From assembly GCF_018424695.1 (NCBI RefSeq), contig NZ_QTNQ01000020.1, positions 1 through 60,766 on the forward strand: 60,766 bases of DNA. The letters run 5' to 3'. A program made the position numbers and the translations under genes. The notes beneath the pieces were generated by a model that searched no databases, was not told the DNA's origin, and was given only the letters and a program-made list of their open reading frames with translations. Source of the stretch: Vannielia litorea. Its GTDB lineage: Bacteria > Pseudomonadota > Alphaproteobacteria > Rhodobacterales > Rhodobacteraceae. The first letter of the stretch is position 1, and each line of letters opens with the position of its first letter. Of this stretch, positions 44,164 to 53,069 are shown in pieces.

Positions 44164-44394
44164 GTGCAGTTTCTCAACATCATTATTTTCCTGGTGTTCG
44201 GTTTCGGCGCTGTCGGTCTCGTCAACCAATTCTTCTCGCCACACTGGTTTTGGCTGGTCGCAGCCTATTGTGCCGGCAGCGTGCTCGGCCTTGGCGCGAT
44301 CTACCTCGCCTACGCGTTTCCAACGCGCGCGCGCAGGCCCCCCCCTGTCGAAACCCGCGAGACCTCGGCCGAAACGGTCAATAACAGTTCCTGA
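44164..44394 (+). CDS. small membrane protein, two predicted helices
   Basis: A 76-residue protein beginning with a GTG (MQFLNIIIFLVFGFG) 6 nt after GGAG. Residues about 3-22 and 27-50 are hydrophobic helices separated by a short turn with FFSPHWFW; the C-terminal 25 residues are polar and Pro/Thr-rich. I do not recognise the family. It stands alone between gpgP and the aldo/keto reductase. The ribosome site and amino-acid composition make it a likely real gene. Confidence 0.6.
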   Translation: MQFLNIIIFLVFGFGAVGLVNQFFSPHWFWLVAAYCAGSVLGLGAIYLAYAFPTRARRPPPVETRETSAETVNNSS

Positions 44395-44473
44395 AGCGCT
44401 TGCTTCCTGCTTGCCCCTGCGGACCTGCACGATAGGTTCCGGTCCAACATGAAACGGCAGGGACGACCTCCAG

Positions 44474-45514
44474 ATGAAGATGCAAAAGCTCGGCCAGAGC
44501 GACCTTGAAGTGCCGATCTGGTGCCTCGGCACCATGACCTTCGGCAACCAGACCCCTGAGGCCGAAGGCCACGCTCAGATTGATGCGGCCCTTGAGGCGG
44601 GGCTCACCTTTCTCGACACCGCCGAGATGTATCCGGTCAACCCGGTGCGGGCAGAGACGGTTGGGCGCACCGAAGAGATCATCGGCAACTGGGTGGCCAA
44701 GTCGGGCAAACGCGACGACGTGGTCATCGCCACAAAGATCGTTGGCCCGAGCAAGCTGGTCCGCGATGAGCGCGGGATCACGGCTGAAACCCTGCGCGAG
44801 GCGGTGGAGACTTCGCTGCGCCGCCTGCAAACCGATGTGATCGACCTCTACCAGTTTCACTGGCCGCAGCGCGGATCGTATCACTTTCGCCAGCATTGGG
44901 AGTTCGCGCCCGAACAGCAGGACCGCGCCGCCACCCGCGCCAACATGGAAGAGGTGATGGCCGAGATGGCGCGCCTGCGCGATGCGGGCAAGGTGCGCCA
45001 TTTCGGCACCTCGAACGAAAGCGCCTGGGGCATGACCCGCTGGAACCAGCTTGCCGCAGAGACGGGTGGCCCGCGCATGGAGACGGTGCAGAACGAATAC
45101 AGCCTGCTCTGCCGGATGTATGACACCGACATGGCCGAGATGTCGCACCAGGAGGAGGTTTCGCTGCTGGCCTACTCGCCGCTGGCGGCCGGTTTGCTCA
45201 CTGGCAAATACGCGGGCGGCGCCCGTCCCGAGGGCAGCCGGGCGTCGATCAACGGGGATCTTGGCGGGCGGATCACGCCCCGCGCGGAAGCGGCCACCGC
45301 GGCCTACGTGGCGCTGGCCGAAGAGCACGGGGTGGACCCGGTGCACATGGCCCTGGCCTGGGCGGCGGAGCGGCCCTTCATGGGATCTGTCATCTTCGGG
45401 GCGACGACGATGGCACAGCTCGAGCACATCATCGCGGGCATGGATTTTGTGCTGACAGATGAGCTGCGGACAGGCATCGCGGAGATATACCGGGCGCATC
45501 CTTTGCCATATTGA
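44474..45514 (+). CDS. tas: aldo/keto reductase (Tas-like)
   Basis: A 346-residue NADP(H)-dependent reductase, the same length as E. coli Tas. It shows LGTMTFGNQ near residue 18, the catalytic Asp/Tyr pair (FLDTAEMY), Lys in VIATKIVGP and His in YQFHWPQR, with a C-terminal cofactor-binding SVIFGATTMAQLEH. Its physiological substrate is unknown. It is a single-gene unit with normal neighbours on both sides. Confidence 0.9.
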   Translation: MKMQKLGQSDLEVPIWCLGTMTFGNQTPEAEGHAQIDAALEAGLTFLDTAEMYPVNPVRAETVGRTEEIIGNWVAKSGKRDDVVIATKIVGPSKLVRDERGITAETLREAVETSLRRLQTDVIDLYQFHWPQRGSYHFRQHWEFAPEQQDRAATRANMEEVMAEMARLRDAGKVRHFGTSNESAWGMTRWNQLAAETGGPRMETVQNEYSLLCRMYDTDMAEMSHQEEVSLLAYSPLAAGLLTGKYAGGARPEGSRASINGDLGGRITPRAEAATAAYVALAEEHGVDPVHMALAWAAERPFMGSVIFGATTMAQLEHIIAGMDFVLTDELRTGIAEIYRAHPLPY

Positions 45515-45610
45515 GGTTCACGATCTCGTCAGCCCCCCATATATAGCGGTTCCGGCTGGACTTTTGCCGCGTATCTGGCAGTCTCCCCGCGACCTGTGAG
45601 GAGCCTAGGC

Positions 45611-46210
45611 GTGGTGCGAAAACTGTGGATCGGAACCCTCGGGCTGGCCGTTGTGCTGGCTCTGGGCGGCTGCCAGCTCCCCGGTGGCCTGGGAAGCAAG
45701 GCGGAGGTGCCCGCCGAGGTCACCGAAGCCGGGCCCGATGATCCGCGCCCACGGCCAAGGCCCGGCAGCAAAGCCGCTCGGCCCGCGCCTGCCGCGCCGA
45801 GTTCGCCCGACCTCGAGCCGCCAGCGCCGGCGCGCACCCCGGATGCCGAGGATGATCTGTTGCCCCAGGCGGCAGAGACCGAGGCCAGCGCCGAGGAGGA
45901 AGCGGCAACTCCTGCGCCCGAACTGCCCGACGAACTCTACAAGGCCCCCGAGCCGCCCCCGGTGCCCGCCGCGCTCACCGGACAGGCGGCGCAATGCACC
46001 AAGAAGAAGGGCCGCTTCGTGCAGCGGGGCGAGGGCGGCACCTTCACCTGCGTCCTGCCGACCCGCGATGCCAACAAGCGCTGCGATGACGGCTCGGATT
46101 GTCAGGGCATCTGCTTTGCCAAGTCCCGCACCTGTGCGCCCGTCACGCCGTTGTTTGGCTGTTATGACGCGCTGGAGAATGGGCGGGTGGTGAACATATG
46201 CACCGAATGA
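45611..46210 (+). CDS. putative lipoprotein with Pro/Ala-rich linker and Cys-rich C-terminus
   Basis: A 199-residue exported protein. The GTG at 45611 is chosen because GAGGAG lies 7 nt upstream; another GTG 15 nt earlier is less likely. It has a lipoprotein signal (LALGGC, lipid Cys near residue 22), a Pro/Ala/Glu-rich unstructured linker (about 25-120) and a compact C-terminal domain with eight Cys residues (TFTC, KRCDDGSDCQGIC, RTCAP, FGC, ICTE), probably disulfide-bonded. Family unknown. It overlaps the lipocalin-like gene by 13 nt. Confidence 0.65.
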   Translation: MVRKLWIGTLGLAVVLALGGCQLPGGLGSKAEVPAEVTEAGPDDPRPRPRPGSKAARPAPAAPSSPDLEPPAPARTPDAEDDLLPQAAETEASAEEEAATPAPELPDELYKAPEPPPVPAALTGQAAQCTKKKGRFVQRGEGGTFTCVLPTRDANKRCDDGSDCQGICFAKSRTCAPVTPLFGCYDALENGRVVNICTE

Positions 46211-46677
46211 TCCCGGCGCTCCTGCTCGCCGGCTGCCTCGGGGCGCCCGCATCCGACGGCTATCGCGACGCCACCGCACCGATCAGCTCCATCGCGCTTT
46301 TCGACAGCGCCAAGCTTGCGGGCGAATGGCGCGAGGTGGCCTCGTTCCGCGAGGCTGGGGCCTGCCTGGTTTGCCGCGCGCGCTTTGCGGCGACGCCGGG
46401 CGGGGTCGAGATGCAAAGCGCGGCAGGGCAGGCGCGGCTCGTGCCTGCCGGTCCCGGTCGGTTGGCGCCGAAAGGTCTGAAGGGCGCGCTGTCAGAGCCG
46501 TGGTGGGTGCTGTGGGTGGATGCGGACTACCGCACGCTTGTCATTGGCACGCCCTCGGGCCGGTTCGGGGCCATCCTTGACCGCGGCGAGATTGGCCCGG
46601 ATCGCCGCAGGGCCGCCGAGGAGATTCTGCGCTGGGCGGGCTATGATATTGCCCGTCTGCGCGCTGCCGCGATGTGA
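46198..46677 (+). CDS. lipocalin-like lipoprotein
   Basis: A 159-residue protein starting MHRMIPALLLAGCLGAPA, with a short lipoprotein signal (LLAGC). The body has lipocalin features: LAGEWREVASF (N-terminal G-x-W), paired strands and WVLWVDADYRTLVIGTPSG, similar to Blc-type outer-membrane lipocalins that bind lipids or small hydrophobic molecules. It overlaps the preceding lipoprotein gene by 13 nt, so both are probably made together and act at the cell envelope. Confidence 0.72.
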   Translation: MHRMIPALLLAGCLGAPASDGYRDATAPISSIALFDSAKLAGEWREVASFREAGACLVCRARFAATPGGVEMQSAAGQARLVPAGPGRLAPKGLKGALSEPWWVLWVDADYRTLVIGTPSGRFGAILDRGEIGPDRRRAAEEILRWAGYDIARLRAAAM

Positions 46678-46699
46678 GGCACGCGGGCCGGGGTGCCGC

Positions 46700-47467
46700 T
46701 TAGGCAAACGGATCGTCCGGGTAATCCACGGCCCGCAAATAGAGCCCGTAGGGCGGGCAGACGGGGCCGCAGGCGGCGCGGTCCTGCGCCTCCAGCACAG
46801 CCTTCACATCCTCGGGCGCCCAGGCCCCGGCACCGACGCGTTCCAACGTGCCGACGAAGCTGCGGACCTGGTTGTGAAGGAAGCTCCGGGCCGAAAGGTG
46901 AAAGCGAAACTCGCGCCCGCCGGGATAGTCGAGTTCTTCGATGTCGAGACGGTCGAGCGTTTTCACCGGCGATTTGGCCTGGCATTCCGAGGCGCGGAAG
47001 GTGGTGAAATCATGCCGCCCGAGCAGATGTGCCGCGCCCTCTTGCATGGCGGCAAGGTCGAGCGGCTGCATCACCCGCCAGGCCAGCCCCGCGTCATGGG
47101 TGAGCGGCGCGCGGCGCACCACGAGGCGGAAGAGGTAGTGCCGGGCCTCGGCCGAGAAGCGCGCGTGCCAGTCGTCATCGACGGCGGCACAGGCGACAAC
47201 GGCCACAGGGGCGGGCTTCAGGTGATAGTTCAGCGCCTCCGAAAGCCGAAACGGCTCCCAATCCTTCGCCATGTCGCAATGCGCGACCTGCCCGAGCGCA
47301 TGAACGCCGGTATCGGTGCGCCCCGCCGCCGCGATCGTGTGCTCCCCCGGCTCCAGCATCGCCAGCGCCGCCTCGACCGCGCCTTGCACCGAAGGAAGCT
47401 CGGCCTGGCGCTGCCAGCCGTTGAAGGGCGCGCCGTTGTATTCGATTTTCAGGGCATAGCGGGGCAT
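46700..47467 (-). CDS. truA: tRNA pseudouridine(38-40) synthase
   Basis: TruA modifies U38-U40 in tRNA anticodon arms. The 255-residue protein has the catalytic loop [17 protein letters not shown] (Asp near residue 52) and the C-terminal [17 protein letters not shown] motif. It follows hrpB on the minus strand after 35 nt. A short GGCAC/GTGCC hairpin sits in the 22-nt gap to the convergent lipocalin gene. Confidence 0.94.
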   Translation of the reverse strand: MPRYALKIEYNGAPFNGWQRQAELPSVQGAVEAALAMLEPGEHTIAAAGRTDTGVHALGQVAHCDMAKDWEPFRLSEALNYHLKPAPVAVVACAAVDDDWHARFSAEARHYLFRLVVRRAPLTHDAGLAWRVMQPLDLAAMQEGAAHLLGRHDFTTFRASECQAKSPVKTLDRLDIEELDYPGGREFRFHLSARSFLHNQVRSFVGTLERVGAGAWAPEDVKAVLEAQDRAACGPVCPPYGLYLRAVDYPDDPFA

Positions 47468-47502
47468 TTCGGCGGTTTACGACCCCGGAGGCGGCGGCGC
47501 AA

Positions 47503-49941
47503 TCATTTGCGGGGCTTGGCGCGCAGGGTCGGGTCGGCCACCGTCGGGTCGTCCGGCCAGGGGTGCTTGGGGTAGCGGCCCCGCATGTCCTTGCGCACGT
47601 CGGCGTAGGAGCTGGCCCAGAAGCCGGGAATGTCCATCGTCGTCTGCACCGGGCGGCCTGCGGGGGAGAGCAGGGTGACGCGCAGCGGCTGCCCGGCCAC
47701 GGCGGGGTGGGTGGTTTGGCCGAACATCTCTTGCAGCCGCAGAGAGATTTCGGGGGCCTCGCCAGAATAGTCGATGGGTATGGCGCGCCCAAGCGGCGTG
47801 GTGAAGCTGGGCGGCGCGGCGCGATCGAGCGCCTGCATCCCGTCCCAACCGATCCGGGCCTTGAGCGCCTCGGTGATGTCGAGCGCGGCGATGTCGGCGG
47901 CGGTGCGGACCTTGCCGAGCCAGGGCAGCAGCCAGTCTTCCGCCTCCGCCAGCAGGGTGTCTTCGGAGCAATCCGGCAATTCGGGCATCAGCGCGATGCG
48001 CGCCAACAGACGCCGGGCCTTGTCACTCACCGGCAGCCCAAGCTCGCGCACACCCTCCAGCGCGGCGGCGGCGAGCGCCTCGTCGGGCGCATCTTTCCAG
48101 TGCCGGTCATCTAATACCAGCGCGCCCAGACGTTCCTGCCGCCGGGCCACGACACGGCGCTCGCGCTTCGACCATTCGGCCACCTCCTGCCACGCGGGTT
48201 CAACCCCCGGCGTGCTGCGCAGCTCGCTTTCACTGATCGGCAGGGCCAGGCGGATGCGGGCATCGCGGCCCTCACCCTCGACGTCGGCCACCACGATGAG
48301 GCGCTGCCCGGCAAGGTCGTCCTCCGCCCCCATCTGAGCCCCGCGCCCGCCGGAGAGCAGGAAGCGCGGCAAATCGCCGGGACGGCGCAGGCCGATACGG
48401 TCTGGATAGGCGAGGGCGAGGGATTGCGCCGGGGTCAGATCGGAGGGCGGGCCACCGAGGCGCGCGAGCCGCTTGCTCTCCTGCGCAATGCGTTTCAGGG
48501 CCGGGCGCGCGGCCTCGGGTGCACCGCCGGGATTTTGCAAGGCGCGCAACTGCTTGGAGAGGTCGGCTCCTGCATTTCGGAGCGGGTCGCGTTCATTGAG
48601 CAACGCCGCAATCGGGGCGGCATCAGACCCCGAGAGCGCCAGCATATGGCCAAGGCGCGGATGCACCGGCAGGGCGGAGAGGGCCTTGCCATGGGGTGTG
48701 ATCCGCCCGGCGTCGAGCGCGCCCAGCTCTTCCAGAAGCCGGGTGGCGGCGGCCATCGCGCCCTCGGGGGGCGGGGTGAGAAAGCGCAGGCCATCGCCGC
48801 CGCCCCAAAGCGCCAGTTCCAGCGCCAGCCCTGTGAGGTCGGCGGCCTCGATCTCGGCGGGGGGGAAGGCGGGCAGGGCCCCGTGGCCCCCCTTCGTCCA
48901 AAGGCGGTAGACGCGGCCCTCTTCCACGCGCCCGGCGCGGCCCGCGCGCTGGGTGGCCTCGGCCCGGCTCACCGGCTCGGTCACGAGGCGCGACATGCCT
49001 GTGCCCGGGTCAAAGCGCGCGCGCCGCGCCCGGCCACTGTCGACGACGGTGCGGATGCCGGGGATGGTCAGCGAGGTTTCGGCGATGGAGGTGGCGAGCA
49101 CCAGCTTGCGGGTTTGCTTGCCGCCGGTGCGCAGAGGGCGCATCACTGCGCGTTGCTCGGCGAAAGGCAGGGCGCCGTAGAGCGGCATCACCGCGACTGT
49201 TTCCGGCAGGCGCAGCGCGGCGGCGAGGCGGCGGATTTCGCCCTCGCCGGGCAAGAAGGCTAGCATGTCGCCCGTGGTCTCGTTCATCGCTCGCGCGATC
49301 AGCTCGGCCATCGGCCCTTCCAGCCGCGCGCCGGCGGGCAGCGGGGCTTCGGCCCAGTGCTCCTCGACCGGAAAGCTGCGCCCTTCGGAGGTGATAATCG
49401 GGGCCTCGCCCATCAGCGTGGCCACCGGCGCGGCATCCAGCGTGGCCGACATCACCAGAAATTTCAGATCGGGCCGCAGCGCCTCGCGCGCTTCCAACGC
49501 CAGCGCCAGCCCCAGATCGGCCTGAAGGGAGCGCTCGTGGAACTCGTCGAAGATCACCACCGAGACGCCGGAAAGCTCCGGGTCGGACTGGATCATCCGG
49601 GTCAGGATACCCTCTGTCACCACCTCGATCCGGGTGGCGTTGCTCACCTTCGCTTCGCCACGCATTCGGTAGCCCACGCCTGCGCCAACCTTTGTGCCAA
49701 GAGTCTGGGCGAGGCGCTCGGCGGCGGCGCGGGTGGCGAGGCGGCGGGGCTCAAGCATCAGGATGCGGCCCGCTTCCGCCAGCCCGGCCTCCCAGAGCGC
49801 AATGGGCACGCCGGTTGTCTTGCCCGCGCCCGGCGGGGCCTGAAGCACGGCCTGCCCGCCCGCCTTCAGCGCCGCGACGAGCTGGGGCAGCACCTCCTCG
49901 ATCGGCAGGGTGATGGCAAAGGGGTCGTCAACCTTTCGCAT
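47503..49941 (-). CDS. hrpB: ATP-dependent helicase HrpB
   Basis: An 812-residue DEAH-box RNA helicase. The start is the ATG at 49941 (MRKVDDPFAITLP); an in-frame extension upstream runs into the divergent meaB gene. Motifs in order: APPGAGKTT (Walker A, near 35), DEFHERS (motif II), MSATLD (III), ATSIAETSLTIPG and the arginine finger QRAGRAGR (VI), then the HrpB-specific C-terminal domain. It is divergent from meaB (34-nt gap). Biological role in alphaproteobacteria is poorly defined. Confidence 0.93.
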   Translation of the reverse strand: MRKVDDPFAITLPIEEVLPQLVAALKAGGQAVLQAPPGAGKTTGVPIALWEAGLAEAGRILMLEPRRLATRAAAERLAQTLGTKVGAGVGYRMRGEAKVSNATRIEVVTEGILTRMIQSDPELSGVSVVIFDEFHERSLQADLGLALALEAREALRPDLKFLVMSATLDAAPVATLMGEAPIITSEGRSFPVEEHWAEAPLPAGARLEGPMAELIARAMNETTGDMLAFLPGEGEIRRLAAALRLPETVAVMPLYGALPFAEQRAVMRPLRTGGKQTRKLVLATSIAETSLTIPGIRTVVDSGRARRARFDPGTGMSRLVTEPVSRAEATQRAGRAGRVEEGRVYRLWTKGGHGALPAFPPAEIEAADLTGLALELALWGGGDGLRFLTPPPEGAMAAATRLLEELGALDAGRITPHGKALSALPVHPRLGHMLALSGSDAAPIAALLNERDPLRNAGADLSKQLRALQNPGGAPEAARPALKRIAQESKRLARLGGPPSDLTPAQSLALAYPDRIGLRRPGDLPRFLLSGGRGAQMGAEDDLAGQRLIVVADVEGEGRDARIRLALPISESELRSTPGVEPAWQEVAEWSKRERRVVARRQERLGALVLDDRHWKDAPDEALAAAALEGVRELGLPVSDKARRLLARIALMPELPDCSEDTLLAEAEDWLLPWLGKVRTAADIAALDITEALKARIGWDGMQALDRAAPPSFTTPLGRAIPIDYSGEAPEISLRLQEMFGQTTHPAVAGQPLRVTLLSPAGRPVQTTMDIPGFWASSYADVRKDMRGRYPKHPWPDDPTVADPTLRAKPRK

Positions 49942-49975
49942 GGGGTGGACATAGCCCGCCGCGCCGGGGCAAACC

Positions 49976-50974
49976 ATGGAAAATCGAGAGGGCGGCAGTG
50001 TGGACACGGGCGATCTGGCAGAACGGGTGAAGGCGGGCGAGCGACGGGCGCTGGCGCGGGCGATCACGCTGGTGGAAAGCGCCCGGGCGGATCACCGGGA
50101 GGCCGCGGCGGAACTGGTGGCTGAGGTTGGCAAGGCCGGGCAGCAGGCCTTGCGCATAGGCCTTTCGGGCACGCCGGGCGTGGGCAAGAGCACCTTCATC
50201 GAGGCCTTCGGGCTGTTTTTGGTGGAGAAGGGGCTGAAGGTGGCGGTGCTCGCCGTCGATCCCTCTTCCGCCCGCTCGGGCGGCTCGATCCTGGGCGACA
50301 AGACCCGGATGGAACAACTCTCGCGCCACCCTATGGCCTTCATCCGGCCCTCCCCTTCGCAGAGCCAGCTTGGCGGCGTGGCGCGCCGATCCCGCGAGGC
50401 GGTGGCGCTTTGCGAAGGGGCGGGCTTTGACGTGGTTCTGGTTGAAACCGTGGGCGTCGGCCAGTCGGAGACCATGGTGGCCGGGATGGTGGACCTCTTC
50501 CTGCTGCTCCTCGCGCCGGCGGGCGGCGACGAGTTGCAGGGGGTGAAACGCGGGATCATGGAGATCGCCGACATCCTCTTGGTCAACAAGGCGGACGGCG
50601 CGTTGAGAGACGTGGCCCGCCGCACCTGCGCCGACTACGCCGGTGCCCTGCGGCTGCTGCGCAAGCGCCCGCAGGATCCGGAGGGCTTTCCGAAGGCGCT
50701 GCTGGTTTCTGCCGTCGAGGGCACCGGGATGGAGGAGGCCTGGGCCGAGATGGAGGCGCTGGTGAACTGGCGGCGCGACAGTGGCGCGTGGGACCGCACG
50801 CGCGCCGAACAGGCACAGCACTGGTTCGAGGAGGAGGTGCGCCATGGGCTGATGCGGCGGCTCACCGAGGACAAGGCGCTGGCCGCGCGGATGCGTGAGT
50901 TGGGCGCGGCGGTGGCGGGCGGTGAGCGCAGCCCGGCCGAGGCGGCGACGGAAATTCTGTCGCGCCTGGGTTAA
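49976..50974 (+). CDS. meaB: MeaB, methylmalonyl-CoA mutase-associated GTPase
   Basis: MeaB protects and reloads adenosylcobalamin-dependent methylmalonyl-CoA or ethylmalonyl-CoA mutases. The 332-residue protein has the G1 motif GTPGVGKSTFIE (about 63-74), a switch region SRHPMAFIRPSPSQ, ETVGVGQSE (G3) and NKADG (G4). The mutase gene itself is not in the window. The stop overlaps the histidine kinase stop tail-to-tail by 4 nt. Confidence 0.93.
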   Translation: MENREGGSVDTGDLAERVKAGERRALARAITLVESARADHREAAAELVAEVGKAGQQALRIGLSGTPGVGKSTFIEAFGLFLVEKGLKVAVLAVDPSSARSGGSILGDKTRMEQLSRHPMAFIRPSPSQSQLGGVARRSREAVALCEGAGFDVVLVETVGVGQSETMVAGMVDLFLLLLAPAGGDELQGVKRGIMEIADILLVNKADGALRDVARRTCADYAGALRLLRKRPQDPEGFPKALLVSAVEGTGMEEAWAEMEALVNWRRDSGAWDRTRAEQAQHWFEEEVRHGLMRRLTEDKALAARMRELGAAVAGGERSPAEAATEILSRLG

Positions 50975-52329
50975 GCCATTTCCGGAGGCAGCTTTGGAAA
51001 GGCGATCTGGATGCCAAAGCCCTTGTCGGCCTCCAGCAATGTCAGCTTGGCCCCGTGCCGCGTGGCGATGGCGCGCACCAGCGCCAAGCCCAGCCCGTGG
51101 CCCGCCACCTCGCGGTCGCGCTCGGCGCGCGCAAACCGCTCGAACACCGCCTCGCGCTCTTCGGGGGGCACGCCAGGCCCGGTGTCGGAAATGCTGAGAA
51201 TGTGACGCTCGGCTGTCTCCTCCAGCGAAATGGTGATCGCATCGCCCTCCCGGCAGAACTTGATCGCGTTATCGACAAGGTTGGAGAGCAGCTGGGCGAT
51301 CAGGTTGCGATCTCCCAGCACCTTGCAGCCCGCCTCGATCACCGCGCCATAGTCCAGCGCCTTCTCTTCGGCGAGCGGTTCGTAAAGCTCTGAAACTTCG
51401 CGGGTAATCTGGCTGAGAGAGACCGGAACCAGACCGGTGCCGCCGCCACTCGCGGCCTCGGCGGAGGAGATTTCAAGCAGGCTGTCGAAGATGCGCACGG
51501 TGCCGCGGATTTCCGATGACACGGCGGCGATGGCCTCGGGGTCGCCCTCCAGCTTGTCGAGCTTGCCCTGTATCCGGTTGAGTGGGGTGCGCAACTCGTG
51601 GGCGATGGTATCGGACAGGCGGCCATGGGCACGGGTGAGGTGGCCGATGCGGTCCAGCATGGTGTGAATGTGCCGCTCCAGCGCGCCAAACTCATCATCG
51701 GCGCGCGGGCCGGGCAGGCGGGCGGAGAGATCACCGGCTGCCACCTGATCGGCAAGGCAGTTGAGCCTGTCGATCCGGCGCATGATGAAGCGGGAGGCGA
51801 GCCAGCCCGCCACGAGCGAAAGGCCGATGAGCACAAGGGCCGTGGCGAAGATTTGGGCGCGGGTCGCCGCCAGGGCGGCCTCGGTGGGCGCGCGGGAGCG
51901 AGCGACAAGCATCGGGAAGCCGCCGCGCAACTCGCGGGCCACGCCGAGGTAGCGGGTGTCGGCAAACGTGAAGGCGACGGGGTTGGAGGCATCTATGTCA
52001 CCGGGAACTGGGGAAAGGCCCCGCGGCAGAGCGTCGATATTGCCCGCGAGCTTCGTGCCTTCGCGGTCTTCCAGCAGGTAGAGCATGCCGGTTTCGGGCG
52101 CGGCAGCGGAGCGAAACTCCATGGCCTGCCGCAGCGCGATGATGCGGCGCTGATCGTAGAGCGCGGCGAGGCCGGCCAGATCGGCGGCCAGCAGGGTGCG
52201 TTCCCGCCTGTCCAACTCGGCCGCCGTGGCCCGGTATTGAAGCGCCATTGCACCGAGCGAAAACACGATCAGCAGGGCGGAAAGCCCCAGCGCGAGCCGG
52301 AGCGAGGCCTTGCCGCGAAGTCTGCGCAC
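50971..52329 (-). CDS. sensor histidine kinase
   Basis: A 452-residue membrane kinase. I use the GTG at 52329, 5 nt after GAGG and 7 nt after the regulator gene, because the longer frame runs back through that gene. Two helices (about 11-31 and 160-180) bracket a periplasmic sensor of about 130 residues, followed by HAMP, HisKA with His244 (TIAHELRTPLNRI), and the ATPase domain (NLVDNAIKF, DTGPGVP, GHGLGLALV). It pairs with the OmpR-type regulator upstream. The signal is unknown; the linked DegP-like gene suggests envelope stress. Confidence 0.92.
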   Translation of the reverse strand: MRRLRGKASLRLALGLSALLIVFSLGAMALQYRATAAELDRRERTLLAADLAGLAALYDQRRIIALRQAMEFRSAAAPETGMLYLLEDREGTKLAGNIDALPRGLSPVPGDIDASNPVAFTFADTRYLGVARELRGGFPMLVARSRAPTEAALAATRAQIFATALVLIGLSLVAGWLASRFIMRRIDRLNCLADQVAAGDLSARLPGPRADDEFGALERHIHTMLDRIGHLTRAHGRLSDTIAHELRTPLNRIQGKLDKLEGDPEAIAAVSSEIRGTVRIFDSLLEISSAEAASGGGTGLVPVSLSQITREVSELYEPLAEEKALDYGAVIEAGCKVLGDRNLIAQLLSNLVDNAIKFCREGDAITISLEETAERHILSISDTGPGVPPEEREAVFERFARAERDREVAGHGLGLALVRAIATRHGAKLTLLEADKGFGIQIAFPKLPPEMA

Positions 52330-52336
52330 CCGCGCC

Positions 52337-53068
52337 TCAGGCTTCGGGCGCGAAGACGTAGCCCTCGCCCCGCGCGGTGATGATGATGGGCCGACCAGCA
52401 GCGGCTTCAAGCTTGCGGCGCAGCCGCCCGACATGCACATCCACCACGTTGGTCTGCGGATCGAAGTGCAGATTCCAGACATTCTCCAAGAGCTGCATCC
52501 GGGTCACCGTTTCACCTGCGTTGCGGGCGAAAAAGGTAATCAGTTCAAACTCCTTCGGGCTGACGGCAACGTGGGTTCGGCCGATGTGCACGGTCCGCGC
52601 CTTGAGCCTTATTTCAACATCGCCGAAGGCCATCAGATCATTGTCGAGCACCACCATCTGGTTGCGGCGCAGCAGGGCCCGCAGGCGGGCCTTGAGCTCG
52701 TCACCATCGAAGGGTTTGGCCAGATAGTCATCGGCCCCCTTCTCCAGCCCTTCGATCTTGGCGCCCGAGGTGCCGAGGGCCGAAACCACCAGCACAAGGG
52801 CGCTGGAGCCCCGGGCCCGCATCTTCGCAATTGCATCCACCCCGTCGCCGCCGGGCAGCATCCTGTCCATCACGATCACGGCGAAATCCGCCAGTTCGGT
52901 GGCTTTCAGGCCGCTTTCCCAATCGCGCATCACCACCGGTTCGCAGCCGAGCGAGGCCACGGCCTCGGAGACGGTATCGGCCGTCGCGCGGTCATCTTCC
53001 ACGATCAGGATGCGGGGGGTGGCCTCGGTTTCGGGGGCGTCGGGGGCGGTCTGTTCCATGGTCAGCAT
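52337..53068 (-). CDS. OmpR-family response regulator
   Basis: A 243-residue two-domain regulator: receiver (about 18-130; LIVEDDRATA, phospho-Asp68 in VIVMDRMLP, KPF near 118) and winged-helix DNA-binding domain (about 145-240; SPKEFELITFF, VDVHVGRLRRKL). The start is ATG 53068, one base before the DegP-like stop; an ATG 9 nt later is possible. It is co-oriented between the protease and the kinase, forming a three-gene operon. Confidence 0.93.
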   Translation of the reverse strand: MLTMEQTAPDAPETEATPRILIVEDDRATADTVSEAVASLGCEPVVMRDWESGLKATELADFAVIVMDRMLPGGDGVDAIAKMRARGSSALVLVVSALGTSGAKIEGLEKGADDYLAKPFDGDELKARLRALLRRNQMVVLDNDLMAFGDVEIRLKARTVHIGRTHVAVSPKEFELITFFARNAGETVTRMQLLENVWNLHFDPQTNVVDVHVGRLRRKLEAAAGRPIIITARGEGYVFAPEA

Positions 53069-53069
53069 C

